Notes under the pieces: model-generated
What the model was told of the DNA's origin: nothing
The model's database searches: none
Seen by the model: only the letters and a program-made list of their open reading frames with translations
Made by a program: the position numbers and the translations under genes
Shown: positions 1 to 8,175 of the stretch, piece by piece
How the letters are laid out: every line of letters begins with the position of its first letter
Numbering within the stretch: position 1 is the stretch's first letter
Assembly: GCA_002363385.1 (NCBI GenBank)
Contig: DEVL01000003.1
Coordinates: 1,553,189 to 1,617,188, forward strand
Source: Stenotrophomonas maltophilia
GTDB lineage: Bacteria > Pseudomonadota > Gammaproteobacteria > Xanthomonadales > Xanthomonadaceae
Reading direction: 5' to 3'
DNA length: 64,000 nucleotides

Positions 1-18
1 ATTCGTACTCGCGGCTTC

Positions 19-113
19 TTAGAGCGTCTAAAAAGGCTTCTGGCTCTGCGTATTGCTAAGCCATCTTCATTCCGACTTCCTAAGTTTAGTTGATGATGGC
101 TTCGCTCAACTAA
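19..113. repeat. cluster of short inverted repeats at the window edge
   Basis: Three short inverted repeats lie within 95 bases: TTAGA/TCTAA around GCG (19-31), AAGCCATC/GATGGCTT (58-65 and 95-102) and TTAGTTGA/TCAACTAA (86-93 and 106-113). The last two interlock. The stretch is less GC-rich than the rest of the window and has no convincing gene. It could be the end of a mobile element or a recombination site, but I could not match it to a known attachment or integron attC site. Confidence 0.35.
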
Positions 114-151
114 GGCCGGACGCAGTGCGGAGCTTTGGCGTGCTCCTTTGA

Positions 152-274
152 TTGAACACGGGTGAAATTGCAGGTGCGCTCTCTCACGAATATGTGCCGT
201 GGGCAATGCTTGCAATAGCGCTGTGTCCATTCCTTTCAGGGGTACTTATGCTCTATGGCGTGTGTGCTGCATAA
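152..274 (+). pseudogene. fragment of a membrane protein, unidentified
   Basis: A 40-codon open stretch beginning TTG reads like the end of a membrane protein: a polar start, then a hydrophobic segment rich in Ala, Leu and Val ending in CAA and a TAA stop. A stop codon lies directly upstream in the same frame, and there is no clear ribosome site. I infer a decayed gene remnant in the accessory scar rather than a functional small protein. The family is not recognised. Confidence 0.25.
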
Positions 275-317
275 GTAGTACTCCGTAACGGCGCGGGCGC
301 ATTGGGGACGTTACCAC

Positions 318-489
318 TTACCCAAGGCTTGATCGAGTTGGTTTGCGCTGGAAGGGGTCGATCGGCAAGCTGCCCGGGTCGCCGACGAAACGACGCGACT
401 CTTTGTCTGACCAGTCAGGACGGATCACTGGGTAGATACGCACTTGCTCCTGTGACGCATTTGGCCTCGCATCACAAGGTACGCTGAAC
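318..489 (-). pseudogene. unidentified coding remnant
   Basis: On the minus strand about 56 codons read as plausible soluble protein, with the segment VRIYPVIRPDWSD followed by a Gly-Asp-Pro-Gly stretch and a TAA stop at 318-320. A stop lies upstream in frame (about 490) and no start codon has a ribosome site. The composition looks coding, but I cannot assign a family. Position and strand match the neighbouring PilL remnant, so it may come from the same lost element. Confidence 0.25.
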
Positions 490-530
490 GTAATTTATGT
501 TCGGCTTAGATTCGGGTCATACTTCCTGGC

Positions 531-757
531 ATGACCCGGGGGACTGCCTCGATTCGCGCTGTCTTCGCCCTCCGCGTCCTGACTTGTCGGGTCCAGTGGG
601 GCCTGTCTCAACGCGCGTTGCTGGTGCTTGTGGGGTTGCCAGAAGACGTAGCGAGCGTTCGCATCAACCTGTACGAGCGGGCCGTGCGCAATTGCGATAT
701 CGAGACGGCTCAGAAGAACGCGGGTGTCTCGGGTGTCTCCGTTGCCTACCTGTCAGC
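531..757 (+). pseudogene. truncated XRE-family helix-turn-helix regulator
   Basis: The frame starting ATG at 531 contains a recognisable XRE/HTH_3 core: GLSQRAL, then GLPEDVASVRINLYERAV and a following DIETA segment, ending near GVSVAYL at about residue 73. Beyond about position 757 the translation becomes unrelated and runs antisense through the pilL remnant, so the C-terminal part is missing. The first 20 residues also look degraded. Regulators of this type control transfer or maintenance genes in many mobile elements. Here it is almost certainly non-functional. Confidence 0.55.
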
Positions 758-1131
758 ACGGCACTGCGCAGCAGTATCGGCCCGGAGCGCAGATGCGCCG
801 CAGGCAGGGGCAGCTCGTACAGCACCGGTGCTTCAAGGTTCCCTTTGCACAGGGCATAGCCTGATCGCGGCAGCGCATCGCAGAGTGCTTCGCCCACCCT
901 GGTCACGAGCGTGCCCGGCATGTAGAGGTTGACGAGCTGCATCAACAAGTCCTGCTGAGCTTCATCTGCACGCAGTCCGAACAGCGTGTAGCGGCCTTGG
1001 CGAACGACGGGGATTTCGGAAGCCGTGTCAGACGCGGCCAGTATGGGTGGTGGTCCTGGTGGCGCCGTGGCACAGCCACTCGCCAGCAACGGAAGGCTGA
1101 CCTCCGAGGCGAAGTGCAATGAAGAGTGCAT
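664..1131 (-). pseudogene. pilL: remnant of ICE PilL-type lipoprotein gene
   Basis: The frame from ATG at 1131 encodes a lipoprotein signal with lipobox LASGC (Cys20), then RYTLFGLRADEAQQDLL, VGEALCDALPRSGYALC and LYELPLPAAHL. This order is typical of the PilL-type lipoprotein in the conjugation region of PFGI-1/pKLC102-like integrative conjugative elements. Similarity stops after about residue 127 (near base 748), where the expected continuation is replaced by unrelated sequence up to a stop at 664. No other conjugation genes are in the window. The fragment directly abuts the XRE fragment in convergent orientation, which marks a deletion junction. Confidence 0.6.
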
Positions 1132-1269
1132 GGCAGGATTCTCATTGACTTCGGGAATCACCGTCGCAAAGTGCCTCATGCTTGGCAGCAAGCGATGCGT
1201 CACGACTGGCCCCGCTATGCGCCCTGGGCTGTCGTATAGTCGGCCGTTCACCTCAAGGAGAACGACCCA

Positions 1270-2010
1270 ATGGCAGAAGCCCCTTTGCCTTCAACCCAAT
1301 CAAAAGTCAGCCCAGGGCTCGGCCTTGGCGCCCTCGAAAAGGCGTGGGATCTGCACTGGGGCATGCGCTTTGTATGCATGGTGTTGTTCTTCGATATTGC
1401 GCTTCTGCTGCGCTCCAAGACAAGCCTGATCGAGTGGAGCGCCGATAGCGACACGCTGCTGGCCAATCTGGGTTTTCTTGCTGTTGCCGTAGCTTCATTT
1501 GCCTTGGTCGTGTCGTTCGTGTTGCCACTGATTGCAGTGGTCATACGCTGGCTTGGTTTCTCTGTCCCGATGGCGTTGCCGAGGATTTTTCAGGGCACGC
1601 GCGAGCAGCACCACAGGCCGCTAGGCTGGGTGCCCGCCAAAGCGCTGCACCATCTGGCCCTGGAAGAAAAAGACCCGTTTCTGATGGGCATCTACCAGCA
1701 GAGCACCCGACAGCGGGAGGAGTACGATCAGATGATCCACAACGTCGCGCAGCTGGTGCTTGGCTGTCTGCTGTTGGCCCTCGCTGACTGGGCGTTGAGC
1801 CACTACGGGTTCGCCGATACTTCGTTGATTCACTCAGCGGTGATGGGGCTGGGCAAGCTGGATTCCGTGGTGGTCCCCATCGTGCTGATCGCGGGCTGCG
1901 CACTGCTTAAGTGGGCTTGGTTCACCGATCATCCGCCGCATTGGATCGAGTACCCGCCGTTGGACCGTGTGCTGCGTGCTAAGGAGCGCAAGGATGATCC
2001 GTGTCGTTGA
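1270..2010 (+). CDS. multi-pass membrane protein of unknown function
   Basis: This is an intact 246-residue frame with a good ribosome site (AAGGAGA, 9 bases before the ATG). I see four or five hydrophobic segments: about residues 33-48, 63-95, 155-175 and 200-215, with a charged soluble loop near 105-150. The C-terminus is basic and polar. No catalytic motif is apparent and I do not recognise the family. It sits between degraded mobile-element genes, so it is probably an accessory gene brought in with that element and still open. Codon use looks similar to the chromosome. Confidence 0.7.
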   Translation: MAEAPLPSTQSKVSPGLGLGALEKAWDLHWGMRFVCMVLFFDIALLLRSKTSLIEWSADSDTLLANLGFLAVAVASFALVVSFVLPLIAVVIRWLGFSVPMALPRIFQGTREQHHRPLGWVPAKALHHLALEEKDPFLMGIYQQSTRQREEYDQMIHNVAQLVLGCLLLALADWALSHYGFADTSLIHSAVMGLGKLDSVVVPIVLIAGCALLKWAWFTDHPPHWIEYPPLDRVLRAKERKDDPCR

Positions 2011-2590
2011 GCAGCGCCGCCGCTGATCGGTGTGTCACTTCGACCAATCACAGCACCGCTGCATCTTACTTGTAGAGCTCCCTGGGTGAAAACCGGGAGC
2101 TCGCGGACTGTTGCCATGGAAGGGCTGGGTCCAGTCGCGGCCGAGACCGTGATCTTGGGCGTCGGTCTACAACTCGGATGCATCTGCGAACGCGTGGGGT
2201 CCCACAACAGCGGGAAACTGGAGCGTTCACAGTGAGCAAGGCAGGCCAAGAACCGCAACGCAGGCGTGCATGCTGCATTGCTTTAGGTTAAAGCTCGGTG
2301 CAGCTCTATCGGCGCCCGCGCAACGAATTGGTCCATGCCAGTGCCTATCTCAGCCGGGACCTCGGCGTGCTGGGTGGGGTCCGGTATCTGAATATGAACG
2401 CCGATGGAGTGGATATCGAAGGGATCGCCCCGAGCTTTGTTCAGCGAGGGCAGCAACTAGATAGCCACGACGTTGGAGGCGCTGACCTTCAAGGTTGGCG
2501 CGCTGCTGGTAGCTTTGCGGCCAATGTTCGAGTTGGTGGCGAAGGCCGCGACAAAGGAAGCGGCCTCCAAGGAGACCGTAGAGTGATGCA
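2011..2590. other. 580-base gene-poor stretch of the accessory scar
   Basis: No convincing gene was seen on either strand; the short open frames here lack ribosome sites and family signatures. It contains an inverted repeat, GAGCTCCC/GGGAGCTC, with a 12-base loop at 2075-2102, preceded by GTAG. That repeat could be a hairpin in a decayed transcript or part of a degenerate REP element. The stretch separates the orphan membrane-protein gene from another coding remnant. Confidence 0.5.
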
Positions 2591-2826
2591 TCAGTATTCG
2601 TTGGGAAGCAGGATCACGGTCACGCTTCGGTCTGACTCGGTGATGAGCCACATTTTCGGGTCGGGCCGGACCTAGTAGGAAGAAAGCAGGCGGTTGCCCG
2701 ACTCAAACGCATCCTTGGTGGCTTGTCGGGTTCGAACATGGGCGGCGCGCTTCGATACATACCCAACCAATTGCAGTCCGTTCACGAGGCTCGGGCGGCT
2801 TGGGCGACTGCCCCCAAACAGACCCC
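2591..2826 (-). pseudogene. coding remnant interrupted by an in-frame amber codon
   Basis: On the minus strand a protein-like frame reads LVNGLQLVGYVSKRAAHVR and on to RLLSSY, then a TAG at 2672-2674. The same frame continues with MWLITESDRSVTVILLPNEY and a TGA at 2591-2593. Both halves look coding and share one frame, so a nonsense mutation in an older gene is the simplest reading. The 5' part runs into the 3' end of the AraC gene and no start is apparent. The family is not recognised. Confidence 0.4.
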
Positions 2827-3792
2827 CTATGCCGAGGCCAACCCACGCCCCCGCCGAGTCACGCCAGGCGACTGCCCCATAACCCGCTTGTAAGCGCGAC
2901 TGAAAGCCGCCTGCGACGCGTAGCCAAGACGCTCTGCCACCACCTCGATGGATAGGCTTTGCTGGCTCAGCCATTGACTCGCCAATTGCATTCGAAGCTC
3001 AGTCACGTATCGCAGAGGCGCGGTTCCAATGACGCTCTGGAACCGGTCTGCAAAGACCGAACGCGAGGTGTTCGATGCTGCAGCCAGCGCTTCAACGGTC
3101 CAGTCACGCCCAGGGTCTCTGTGCAGGGCAAGCAACGACAGCGATAGGCGAGGGTCGCGCATGGCCATGACCAGGCCGGATGCGCCGTCGCAACCGCGCT
3201 CAACCCAGTCACGCACGATCATGGCGGCGACGGCATCCGCCAGCCGGGCGAGTATGCCTGCATAGCCAATACGTCCGGAGCACACCTCGCGCTTCATCGC
3301 GTCGACCATCGGCAGCAGCCCAGGGAAGGCAGTGGCGTTGCCATCAGCCAACATCACGGCCGGCATCAACTTGCTCAACCCTTGCATGCCACCCAGATCG
3401 AACACCATGCATCCGTGGAACAGCACTGCGCTTGGCACGGCATGTGTGCTCGGGCATGTGTCTATCCCGCTCACTGCCTCACCCAGTGGGGCTGCGACTA
3501 TCGTTTCCAGGCACTGGACGGGGTGGTCCTCGTCCGACAGCAACGCGTGGCCTTCTCCGCGGGGAAGAAGCACGACATCCCCGGCAGAGAGGAGGTGTTG
3601 GCTGCCGTCCGCGCCACGAAGAATGGCAGTGCCCACTGCCAAGTAATGGAAGTAGGCATGGCCTGGCTTCGGCGGAAATCCAAGCCCAAAGGTCGGCCCG
3701 GTCTGAATGCGGCGGTATTGAACGCCATGCAGCCGCATGCCGGTCAGCAGCTCGCTGATCAGGTCGGTGGGCTGGGGTGGAACCTGGCTCAT
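2827..3792 (-). CDS. AraC-family transcriptional regulator with cupin-type sensor domain
   Basis: The 321-residue protein has an N-terminal cupin-like effector domain (about residues 10-190, with several HxxxG/GDVVLLP turns) and a C-terminal AraC double helix-turn-helix (about 215-315). The DNA-binding part shows SRSVFADRF and the conserved second-helix region ERLGYASQAAFSRAYKR. It is divergent from the MFS gene at 3897 with a 104-base shared upstream region, an arrangement in which such regulators usually control the transporter. The effector is unknown. The final residues overlap older remnant sequence downstream. Confidence 0.85.
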   Translation of the reverse strand: MSQVPPQPTDLISELLTGMRLHGVQYRRIQTGPTFGLGFPPKPGHAYFHYLAVGTAILRGADGSQHLLSAGDVVLLPRGEGHALLSDEDHPVQCLETIVAAPLGEAVSGIDTCPSTHAVPSAVLFHGCMVFDLGGMQGLSKLMPAVMLADGNATAFPGLLPMVDAMKREVCSGRIGYAGILARLADAVAAMIVRDWVERGCDGASGLVMAMRDPRLSLSLLALHRDPGRDWTVEALAAASNTSRSVFADRFQSVIGTAPLRYVTELRMQLASQWLSQQSLSIEVVAERLGYASQAAFSRAYKRVMGQSPGVTRRGRGLASA

Positions 3793-3896
3793 CGCGACGG
3801 TCCGGGGTTTCGATCAAAAATACAGGTTGGACAATCATAGATCATCCTGACGTGGCTCCCTAGACTCTCGGCTGCACCAATGCACTGGGATCTGTG

Positions 3897-5141
3897 ATGA
3901 GCAATAACGTAGTTGATGCCGCGGACGCGCCTGATTCTGTGGCCAGGGAGAGCGGGGGGCCGTCTTCATCGGCATGGGTGGCGGTCTTTTCGTTGGCCAT
4001 GGGTGTCTTTGGGCTGCTCACGGCGGAATATCTGCCTGCCAGTCTGTTGACGCCGATGGCGGCGGACCTGGGGGTGTCGGAGGCGCTGGCCGGTCAAGCA
4101 GTGACGGTCACCGCTGTCGTGGCCCTGTTCGCCGGCCTGCTTGTGCCACGGCTGACCCGTTCGATCGATAGGCGCCTGGTGCTGTTGAGTTTCACGGCTC
4201 TGATGATCCTCTCCAACGCCTTGGTGGCGCTGTCTTCCAGCATGGGAGTGCTCCTGGTGATGCGTGTCCTTCTGGGCATCGCGCTGGGCGGGTTCTGGAG
4301 CATGGCAGCGGCCGTGGCCATGCGGTTGGTGCCGGCACAGCGCGTGCCTCGCGCGCTGTCCATCATCTTCAGCGGCATTGCGGTCGGCACGGTGGTGTCG
4401 GTACCTTTGGGCAGCTACCTGGGAGGATTGCTGGGCTGGCGCAGCGCCTTCTGGGCCGCGACGGCAGTAGGTGGACTCACGTTTGTGTTCCAGTGGTTCA
4501 CGCTGCCCCGTATGGCGCCACGCAAGGCGGCGCTCCCAGAGTCGGTGGTGGGCTTGTTGCGCCGGCCAGGCATCGCGGTCGGAATGCTGGGCTGCGTTCT
4601 GGCGCACACCGGTCAGTACTCGCTCTTTACTTACATCCGCCCCACGTTGGAGAGCCTGGGGCAGATGAGCGCTGATGGCCTCGCGCTGATTCTGCTCGGA
4701 TTCGGTGTGGCGAACTTTGTCGGCACACTCCTGGCGGGCTGGCTCATGGAGCGCAGTCTGAAAGTCACGTTGGTGATCATGCCTGCCTTGGTTGGCGCAG
4801 CCGCGCTCGGCATGCTCCTGTTGCCGGTGGGCGTCGGCGGGCTGGCGATCCTGGTCGCGCTCTGGGGCCTGGCCTTCGGTGGCGTGCCCGTTGCCTGGTC
4901 GAGCTGGGTCGCGCGCGCGGTGCCCGATCAGGCCGAGAGTGCCGGCGGGATGGTGGTCGCTGCAGTGCAGTCCTCCATCGCAGCGGGCGCCGCCTTGGGC
5001 GGCTTGGTGTTCGGGATGGGAGGCATTGTTGCCGTCCTTACCGTTGCCGCGGCAGTAATGCTGCTCGCCAGCCTGCTCATCGCGCTGAGGGTCAGGGTGA
5101 GCCCGCCGACGTTGTCGGCAGGTCCAGCGTTTCATATTTAG
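3897..5141 (+). CDS. MFS efflux transporter, DHA1 type
   Basis: The 414-residue protein has about 12 hydrophobic segments and belongs to the drug:H+ antiporter-1 branch of the major facilitator superfamily (sugar-efflux/AraJ-like). The TM2-TM3 loop carries a basic stretch (RLTRSIDRRL) and TM4 has RVLLGIALGGFWSM, typical of the group. ATG 3897 is chosen over the adjacent GTG at 3894. The divergent AraC-family gene is the probable regulator. The substrate cannot be deduced; small toxic metabolites, drugs or sugars are all possible. The protein acts in the inner membrane. Confidence 0.85.
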   Translation: MSNNVVDAADAPDSVARESGGPSSSAWVAVFSLAMGVFGLLTAEYLPASLLTPMAADLGVSEALAGQAVTVTAVVALFAGLLVPRLTRSIDRRLVLLSFTALMILSNALVALSSSMGVLLVMRVLLGIALGGFWSMAAAVAMRLVPAQRVPRALSIIFSGIAVGTVVSVPLGSYLGGLLGWRSAFWAATAVGGLTFVFQWFTLPRMAPRKAALPESVVGLLRRPGIAVGMLGCVLAHTGQYSLFTYIRPTLESLGQMSADGLALILLGFGVANFVGTLLAGWLMERSLKVTLVIMPALVGAAALGMLLLPVGVGGLAILVALWGLAFGGVPVAWSSWVARAVPDQAESAGGMVVAAVQSSIAAGAALGGLVFGMGGIVAVLTVAAAVMLLASLLIALRVRVSPPTLSAGPAFHI

Positions 5142-5216
5142 CCGACAGCCGACCACTTCCGCTAGAGTGTCGCACCCCGTTGAACTGGCGCTCGCACCCG
5201 AGCATGCGCCTAGAGG

Positions 5217-5912
5217 ATGTTGTTGTTGATGGTGTTGAAAGGTCTGGTGGTTGTGCTTTTGGTTGTTGCTTCAGTTCCTGGTGCGGCAGCAGAGCTGGTC
5301 GGTCGCGCGACGGTGACGGACGGGGACACGCTCACCGTGGCGAAGCATCGCATTCGCCTGTGGGGCATCGATGCGCCGGAAAGTGCCCAGCAGTGCACCG
5401 CCAACGACGGACGTGCTTGGCCCTGTGGCCGACGGTCCGCTGCTGCGCTGGACGGGTATGTGCTGGACAAGACCGTTCGTTGCCAGCCCAAGGACACGGA
5501 TCGCTACGGCCGGGTGGTGGCGGAGTGCTTTGTTCAAGGACAGTCGATCAATCGGCAGATGGTGCGCGCCGGTTGGGCGGTCGCGTATCGCCAGTACGCG
5601 ACGGCATTCATCGCAGACGAAGCCGACGCGCGCCAGCGCCAGCGGAACCTCTGGCAGGGGCCGTTTCAGATGCCAGCTGAGTATCGTCGCAGCAAGCGTG
5701 AGCAGACGGCCCGACACGCCCCGGTGGCCGCTCTGCCGTCGCCGGGCGGATGCCGCATCAAGGGCAACATCTCCCGCGAAGGCAGGAAGATCTACCACGT
5801 GCCAGGCCAGCGGGACTACGAACGCACGAGCATCGACCTGAGCCGCGGCGAGCGCATGTTCTGCAGCCCTGCGGATGCACTACGAGCGGGGTGGCAGCCG
5901 GCGAAGCGATGA
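5217..5912 (+). CDS. secreted thermonuclease-family (SNase-like) protein
   Basis: A hydrophobic signal peptide (residues 1-25, ending GAAA) precedes a staphylococcal nuclease-like domain: TVTDGDTLTV, IRLWGIDAPE, DRYGRVVAEC and a later LWQGPF segment, matching the usual catalytic Asp/Arg/Glu layout (about 30-155). The C-terminal 60 residues (GCRIKGNIS to LRAGW) form the short accessory domain often found after such nucleases, with a Cys pair that may be oxidised. The 231-residue length fits secreted members. ATG 5229 is an alternative start. It probably cleaves DNA or RNA outside the cytoplasm. Confidence 0.85.
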   Translation: MLLLMVLKGLVVVLLVVASVPGAAAELVGRATVTDGDTLTVAKHRIRLWGIDAPESAQQCTANDGRAWPCGRRSAAALDGYVLDKTVRCQPKDTDRYGRVVAECFVQGQSINRQMVRAGWAVAYRQYATAFIADEADARQRQRNLWQGPFQMPAEYRRSKREQTARHAPVAALPSPGGCRIKGNISREGRKIYHVPGQRDYERTSIDLSRGERMFCSPADALRAGWQPAKR

Positions 5913-5917
5913 GCCTC

Positions 5918-6280
5918 TCAAGCCATCCCATACAGGCGTTTACGCAGCAAGCCAGACGCCCACGCAATCGCCATCGCAGGTAACGCCAGCACCAGTGCAT
6001 ATACCAGCCCGGCCAGCAGCAAGGGGCCAACGCCCGACATCACGACCACCACCGGCACCTGCAGCACCATGAACAACAATCCCCATAGCCATGCTTTACG
6101 GGGAAAACAGGCACCCAGCACTGCGGCAATGCCCAGTGCGATGGGATAGACGACGGTCCAGAATGCAGGCGCGTCCCAAGGCTCGCCCCCGGGTGTCCGC
6201 CAGGCCACCAGCACCCAGAACACAACGCCGACCTTCAGCGTGACAGCAGTGGCAGCAATGGAATTTCCGGTCATCTGCAT
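5918..6280 (-). CDS. small inner-membrane protein, unknown function
   Basis: From ATG 6280 the 120-residue product begins MQMTGNSIAATAV and shows four hydrophobic segments (about residues 8-25, 42-58, 66-85 and 90-112), ending in a basic tail. A start at 6340 would add an N-terminus with no membrane character. It resembles uncharacterised xanthomonad membrane proteins, but I recognise no domain. It is convergent with the nuclease gene, 5 bases apart at the 3' ends. Confidence 0.65.
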   Translation of the reverse strand: MQMTGNSIAATAVTLKVGVVFWVLVAWRTPGGEPWDAPAFWTVVYPIALGIAAVLGACFPRKAWLWGLLFMVLQVPVVVVMSGVGPLLLAGLVYALVLALPAMAIAWASGLLRKRLYGMA

Positions 6281-6359
6281 CGTTGGGCTCCCGCACGAAC
6301 ATGCAGGATGCCATTGTCGCGTTGACGGTGCGTGAGTCATTCAGATCGAGCGCAACGCC

Positions 6360-7571
6360 TTACTCGTGATGCCCCTGATGAAGTGCCTCTGCATGCTCGA
6401 ACAGCGCCTTGAGAATGGCGACATAGGCCTTCTCGGTCTCAGTTCCAGACGTATTGGTGAAGAAGACAATGCCCGTGCGCAGATCAGGGGTGGCGAGCAT
6501 CTCTGTCTTCAATCCGGGATCGCTTCCGCCGTGCCCCACGTACTTCGTGTTGAACTTGGTCTGCCAGAACAGCCCGGAGTTCTTCTCGGCAATATCGACG
6601 TTCAGGGGCTTGGATGCCGCCGTAAACTGAAGGCGCAGCATCTCATCCGCCGACGGCTGTCGAAGTACCTGGCCACCGGGTCCCTTGCCGCGGTCAAGCA
6701 GTGCAATGAAGAACCTGGACAGATCCTCGACCGACGTGTGCACGCCACCATCGGGCCAGGTCGTCACGCCATACGGTTGAATGGCGACCGCAATGCCGTC
6801 CTGGGCAATGTAAAGCGTGGCGTCCGGGGCGGTGCTGTCCGGGCGAAGGCGCCAATGCGTGCTGTTCATGCCGAGTGGCTTGAAGATACGGCGTTCGGTG
6901 TAGGTGTCCAAAGACTGGCCGGTCGTGCGCTCGACGATGTAACCCGCCAGCCCTGCGCCGATGTTGGAATAATCGCGCTCGGTTCCCGGGGCAGCCGGCA
7001 GATAGCTGGCCGGGGAATAGTCGGCTCCTCCCGGTGCCAGGTATCCCTGAAGGAATTGCGCTAACGGCTCAGGTGAGTTTCGCCCGAAGTGATAACGCGC
7101 AGCATAGATCGGCCAGCGATCCGTGATGCTCGAGGTATGGGTTGCGATCTGCCGCAGTGTGATGGGCTGGGCGGGGTGGTTGGGGTTTCTGACCGGGAAG
7201 GAAAGATAGGTGTTGATGTCCGCGTCGATGGAGAGCTTTCCCTCCTCTTGCGCAAGCATCATGGCGGCTCCCACGAACGTCTTGCTGATGGACGCGACGT
7301 TCATCACCGTATCGGTGGTGAATGCTCGGCCGCTTTCGCGATCCGCCAACCCATACCCGCCCCGCCAGACGACCTTGCCATCAACGATGATCGCAGCCGC
7401 AACGCCAACCAATCCCCCTTCCGTCATTTCGCGGCGGATTCGGTCATCAATGGAGGAGATGCTCTGCGCCTTTACGGGCGCTGCGGAAGCGGCCGCGGCA
7501 ATGGTCGGCGGTGCAAGAACGCCAAGAATCAGCGAAAGCACGATGGCGGGGGCACAGCATGTACGGGTCAC
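6360..7571 (-). CDS. periplasmic serine hydrolase, beta-lactamase/penicillin-binding fold
   Basis: The 403-residue protein has a signal peptide (cleavage near residues 26-31) and the class C beta-lactamase/EstB fold: SISK (Ser94-x-x-Lys97) nucleophile motif, a YSN motif within RDYSNIGAG, and HGG in place of the K[TS]G triad near the C-terminus. HGG is common in esterases and D-aminopeptidase-like members rather than true AmpC enzymes. It probably hydrolyses an ester or peptide in the periplasm; beta-lactamase activity is possible but not indicated. Confidence 0.85.
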   Translation of the reverse strand: MTRTCCAPAIVLSLILGVLAPPTIAAAASAAPVKAQSISSIDDRIRREMTEGGLVGVAAAIIVDGKVVWRGGYGLADRESGRAFTTDTVMNVASISKTFVGAAMMLAQEEGKLSIDADINTYLSFPVRNPNHPAQPITLRQIATHTSSITDRWPIYAARYHFGRNSPEPLAQFLQGYLAPGGADYSPASYLPAAPGTERDYSNIGAGLAGYIVERTTGQSLDTYTERRIFKPLGMNSTHWRLRPDSTAPDATLYIAQDGIAVAIQPYGVTTWPDGGVHTSVEDLSRFFIALLDRGKGPGGQVLRQPSADEMLRLQFTAASKPLNVDIAEKNSGLFWQTKFNTKYVGHGGSDPGLKTEMLATPDLRTGIVFFTNTSGTETEKAYVAILKALFEHAEALHQGHHE

Positions 7572-7857
7572 GGCCGGCTCCTCTGTCTGAGGTCAAATCC
7601 TGGGCTCAGCGCCGCGCCTTTGCAGGTGCCGTAAGTAACAGCCACCAGAAATAGAACCGCCAGATTGGATAGCCTTCCTGCCGAGCAGGCAGCGTGATTG
7701 CGGGTGCGCCAAGCATGGCGGATGTATCACTACAGATTAGGCCAAGCAGACAACCGTGTCGGGGGTGTGCTTGCGGCGATGCCGCGGGCATGGCATCGGG
7801 TGTTCCCTTCCTGCCGCTCTCTGCCCTGAACGGGTCAGAGAGCCGCCGGATCAAGCA
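7572..7857. other. 286-base intergenic region
   Basis: This holds the upstream region of the serine hydrolase gene. On the minus strand a short frame (ATG 7716 to stop 7606, 36 codons) encodes a Trp/Tyr/Phe-rich hydrophobic stretch (IWRFYFWWLLL) but has no evident ribosome site, so I do not call it a gene. Nothing else was seen. Confidence 0.4.
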
Positions 7858-8028
7858 TCAACGGCGTTCGTCGTCGCGCGCCTTGCCTACGTCGCTTTGG
7901 ACTTCGCCAACACCCTTCTGGATCTTGCCTTCCACTTCTTTCGTCTTGTCGCCGGTGACCTTGCCGACGACTTCCTTTACGGTGCCCTTGACCTGGTTCT
8001 TGGCGCCTTCAGTGCGATTCTTGTCCAT
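7858..8028 (-). CDS. CsbD-family stress protein
   Basis: The 56-residue product starts MDKNRTEGAKNQVKGTVKEV and continues with KVTGD and a repeat of the charged amphipathic helix. This is the CsbD family, small hydrophilic proteins induced by general stress in many bacteria. In Bacillus, csbD is under the sigma-B stress factor; here a stressosome is encoded about 20 kb away, an interesting but unproven link. The ATG at 8028 is preferred because family members begin MNxxxxEG. Biochemical function is unknown. Confidence 0.9.
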   Translation of the reverse strand: MDKNRTEGAKNQVKGTVKEVVGKVTGDKTKEVEGKIQKGVGEVQSDVGKARDDERR

Positions 8029-8175
8029 GGTTGACTCCACGATTGGTTAGAGAGAGGGCCCGTGTTGCCGGGCATCTCCACCCTGACGCGAGCGCAGTGG
8101 CGCGAAGGTGAAATTCGCTGGGACCGCGGAATCTGTTCAAGCGCGGGAAAGGTTGATGCTCACATGCGCTGCACG

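Noticed and set aside
2298..2675. Plus-strand frame of 125 codons
   Set aside because: There is no ribosome site or domain, and it overlaps a better minus-strand remnant.
7606..7716. Short Trp-rich minus-strand frame
   Set aside because: There is no ribosome site and only 36 codons; kept only as a note in the intergenic entry.
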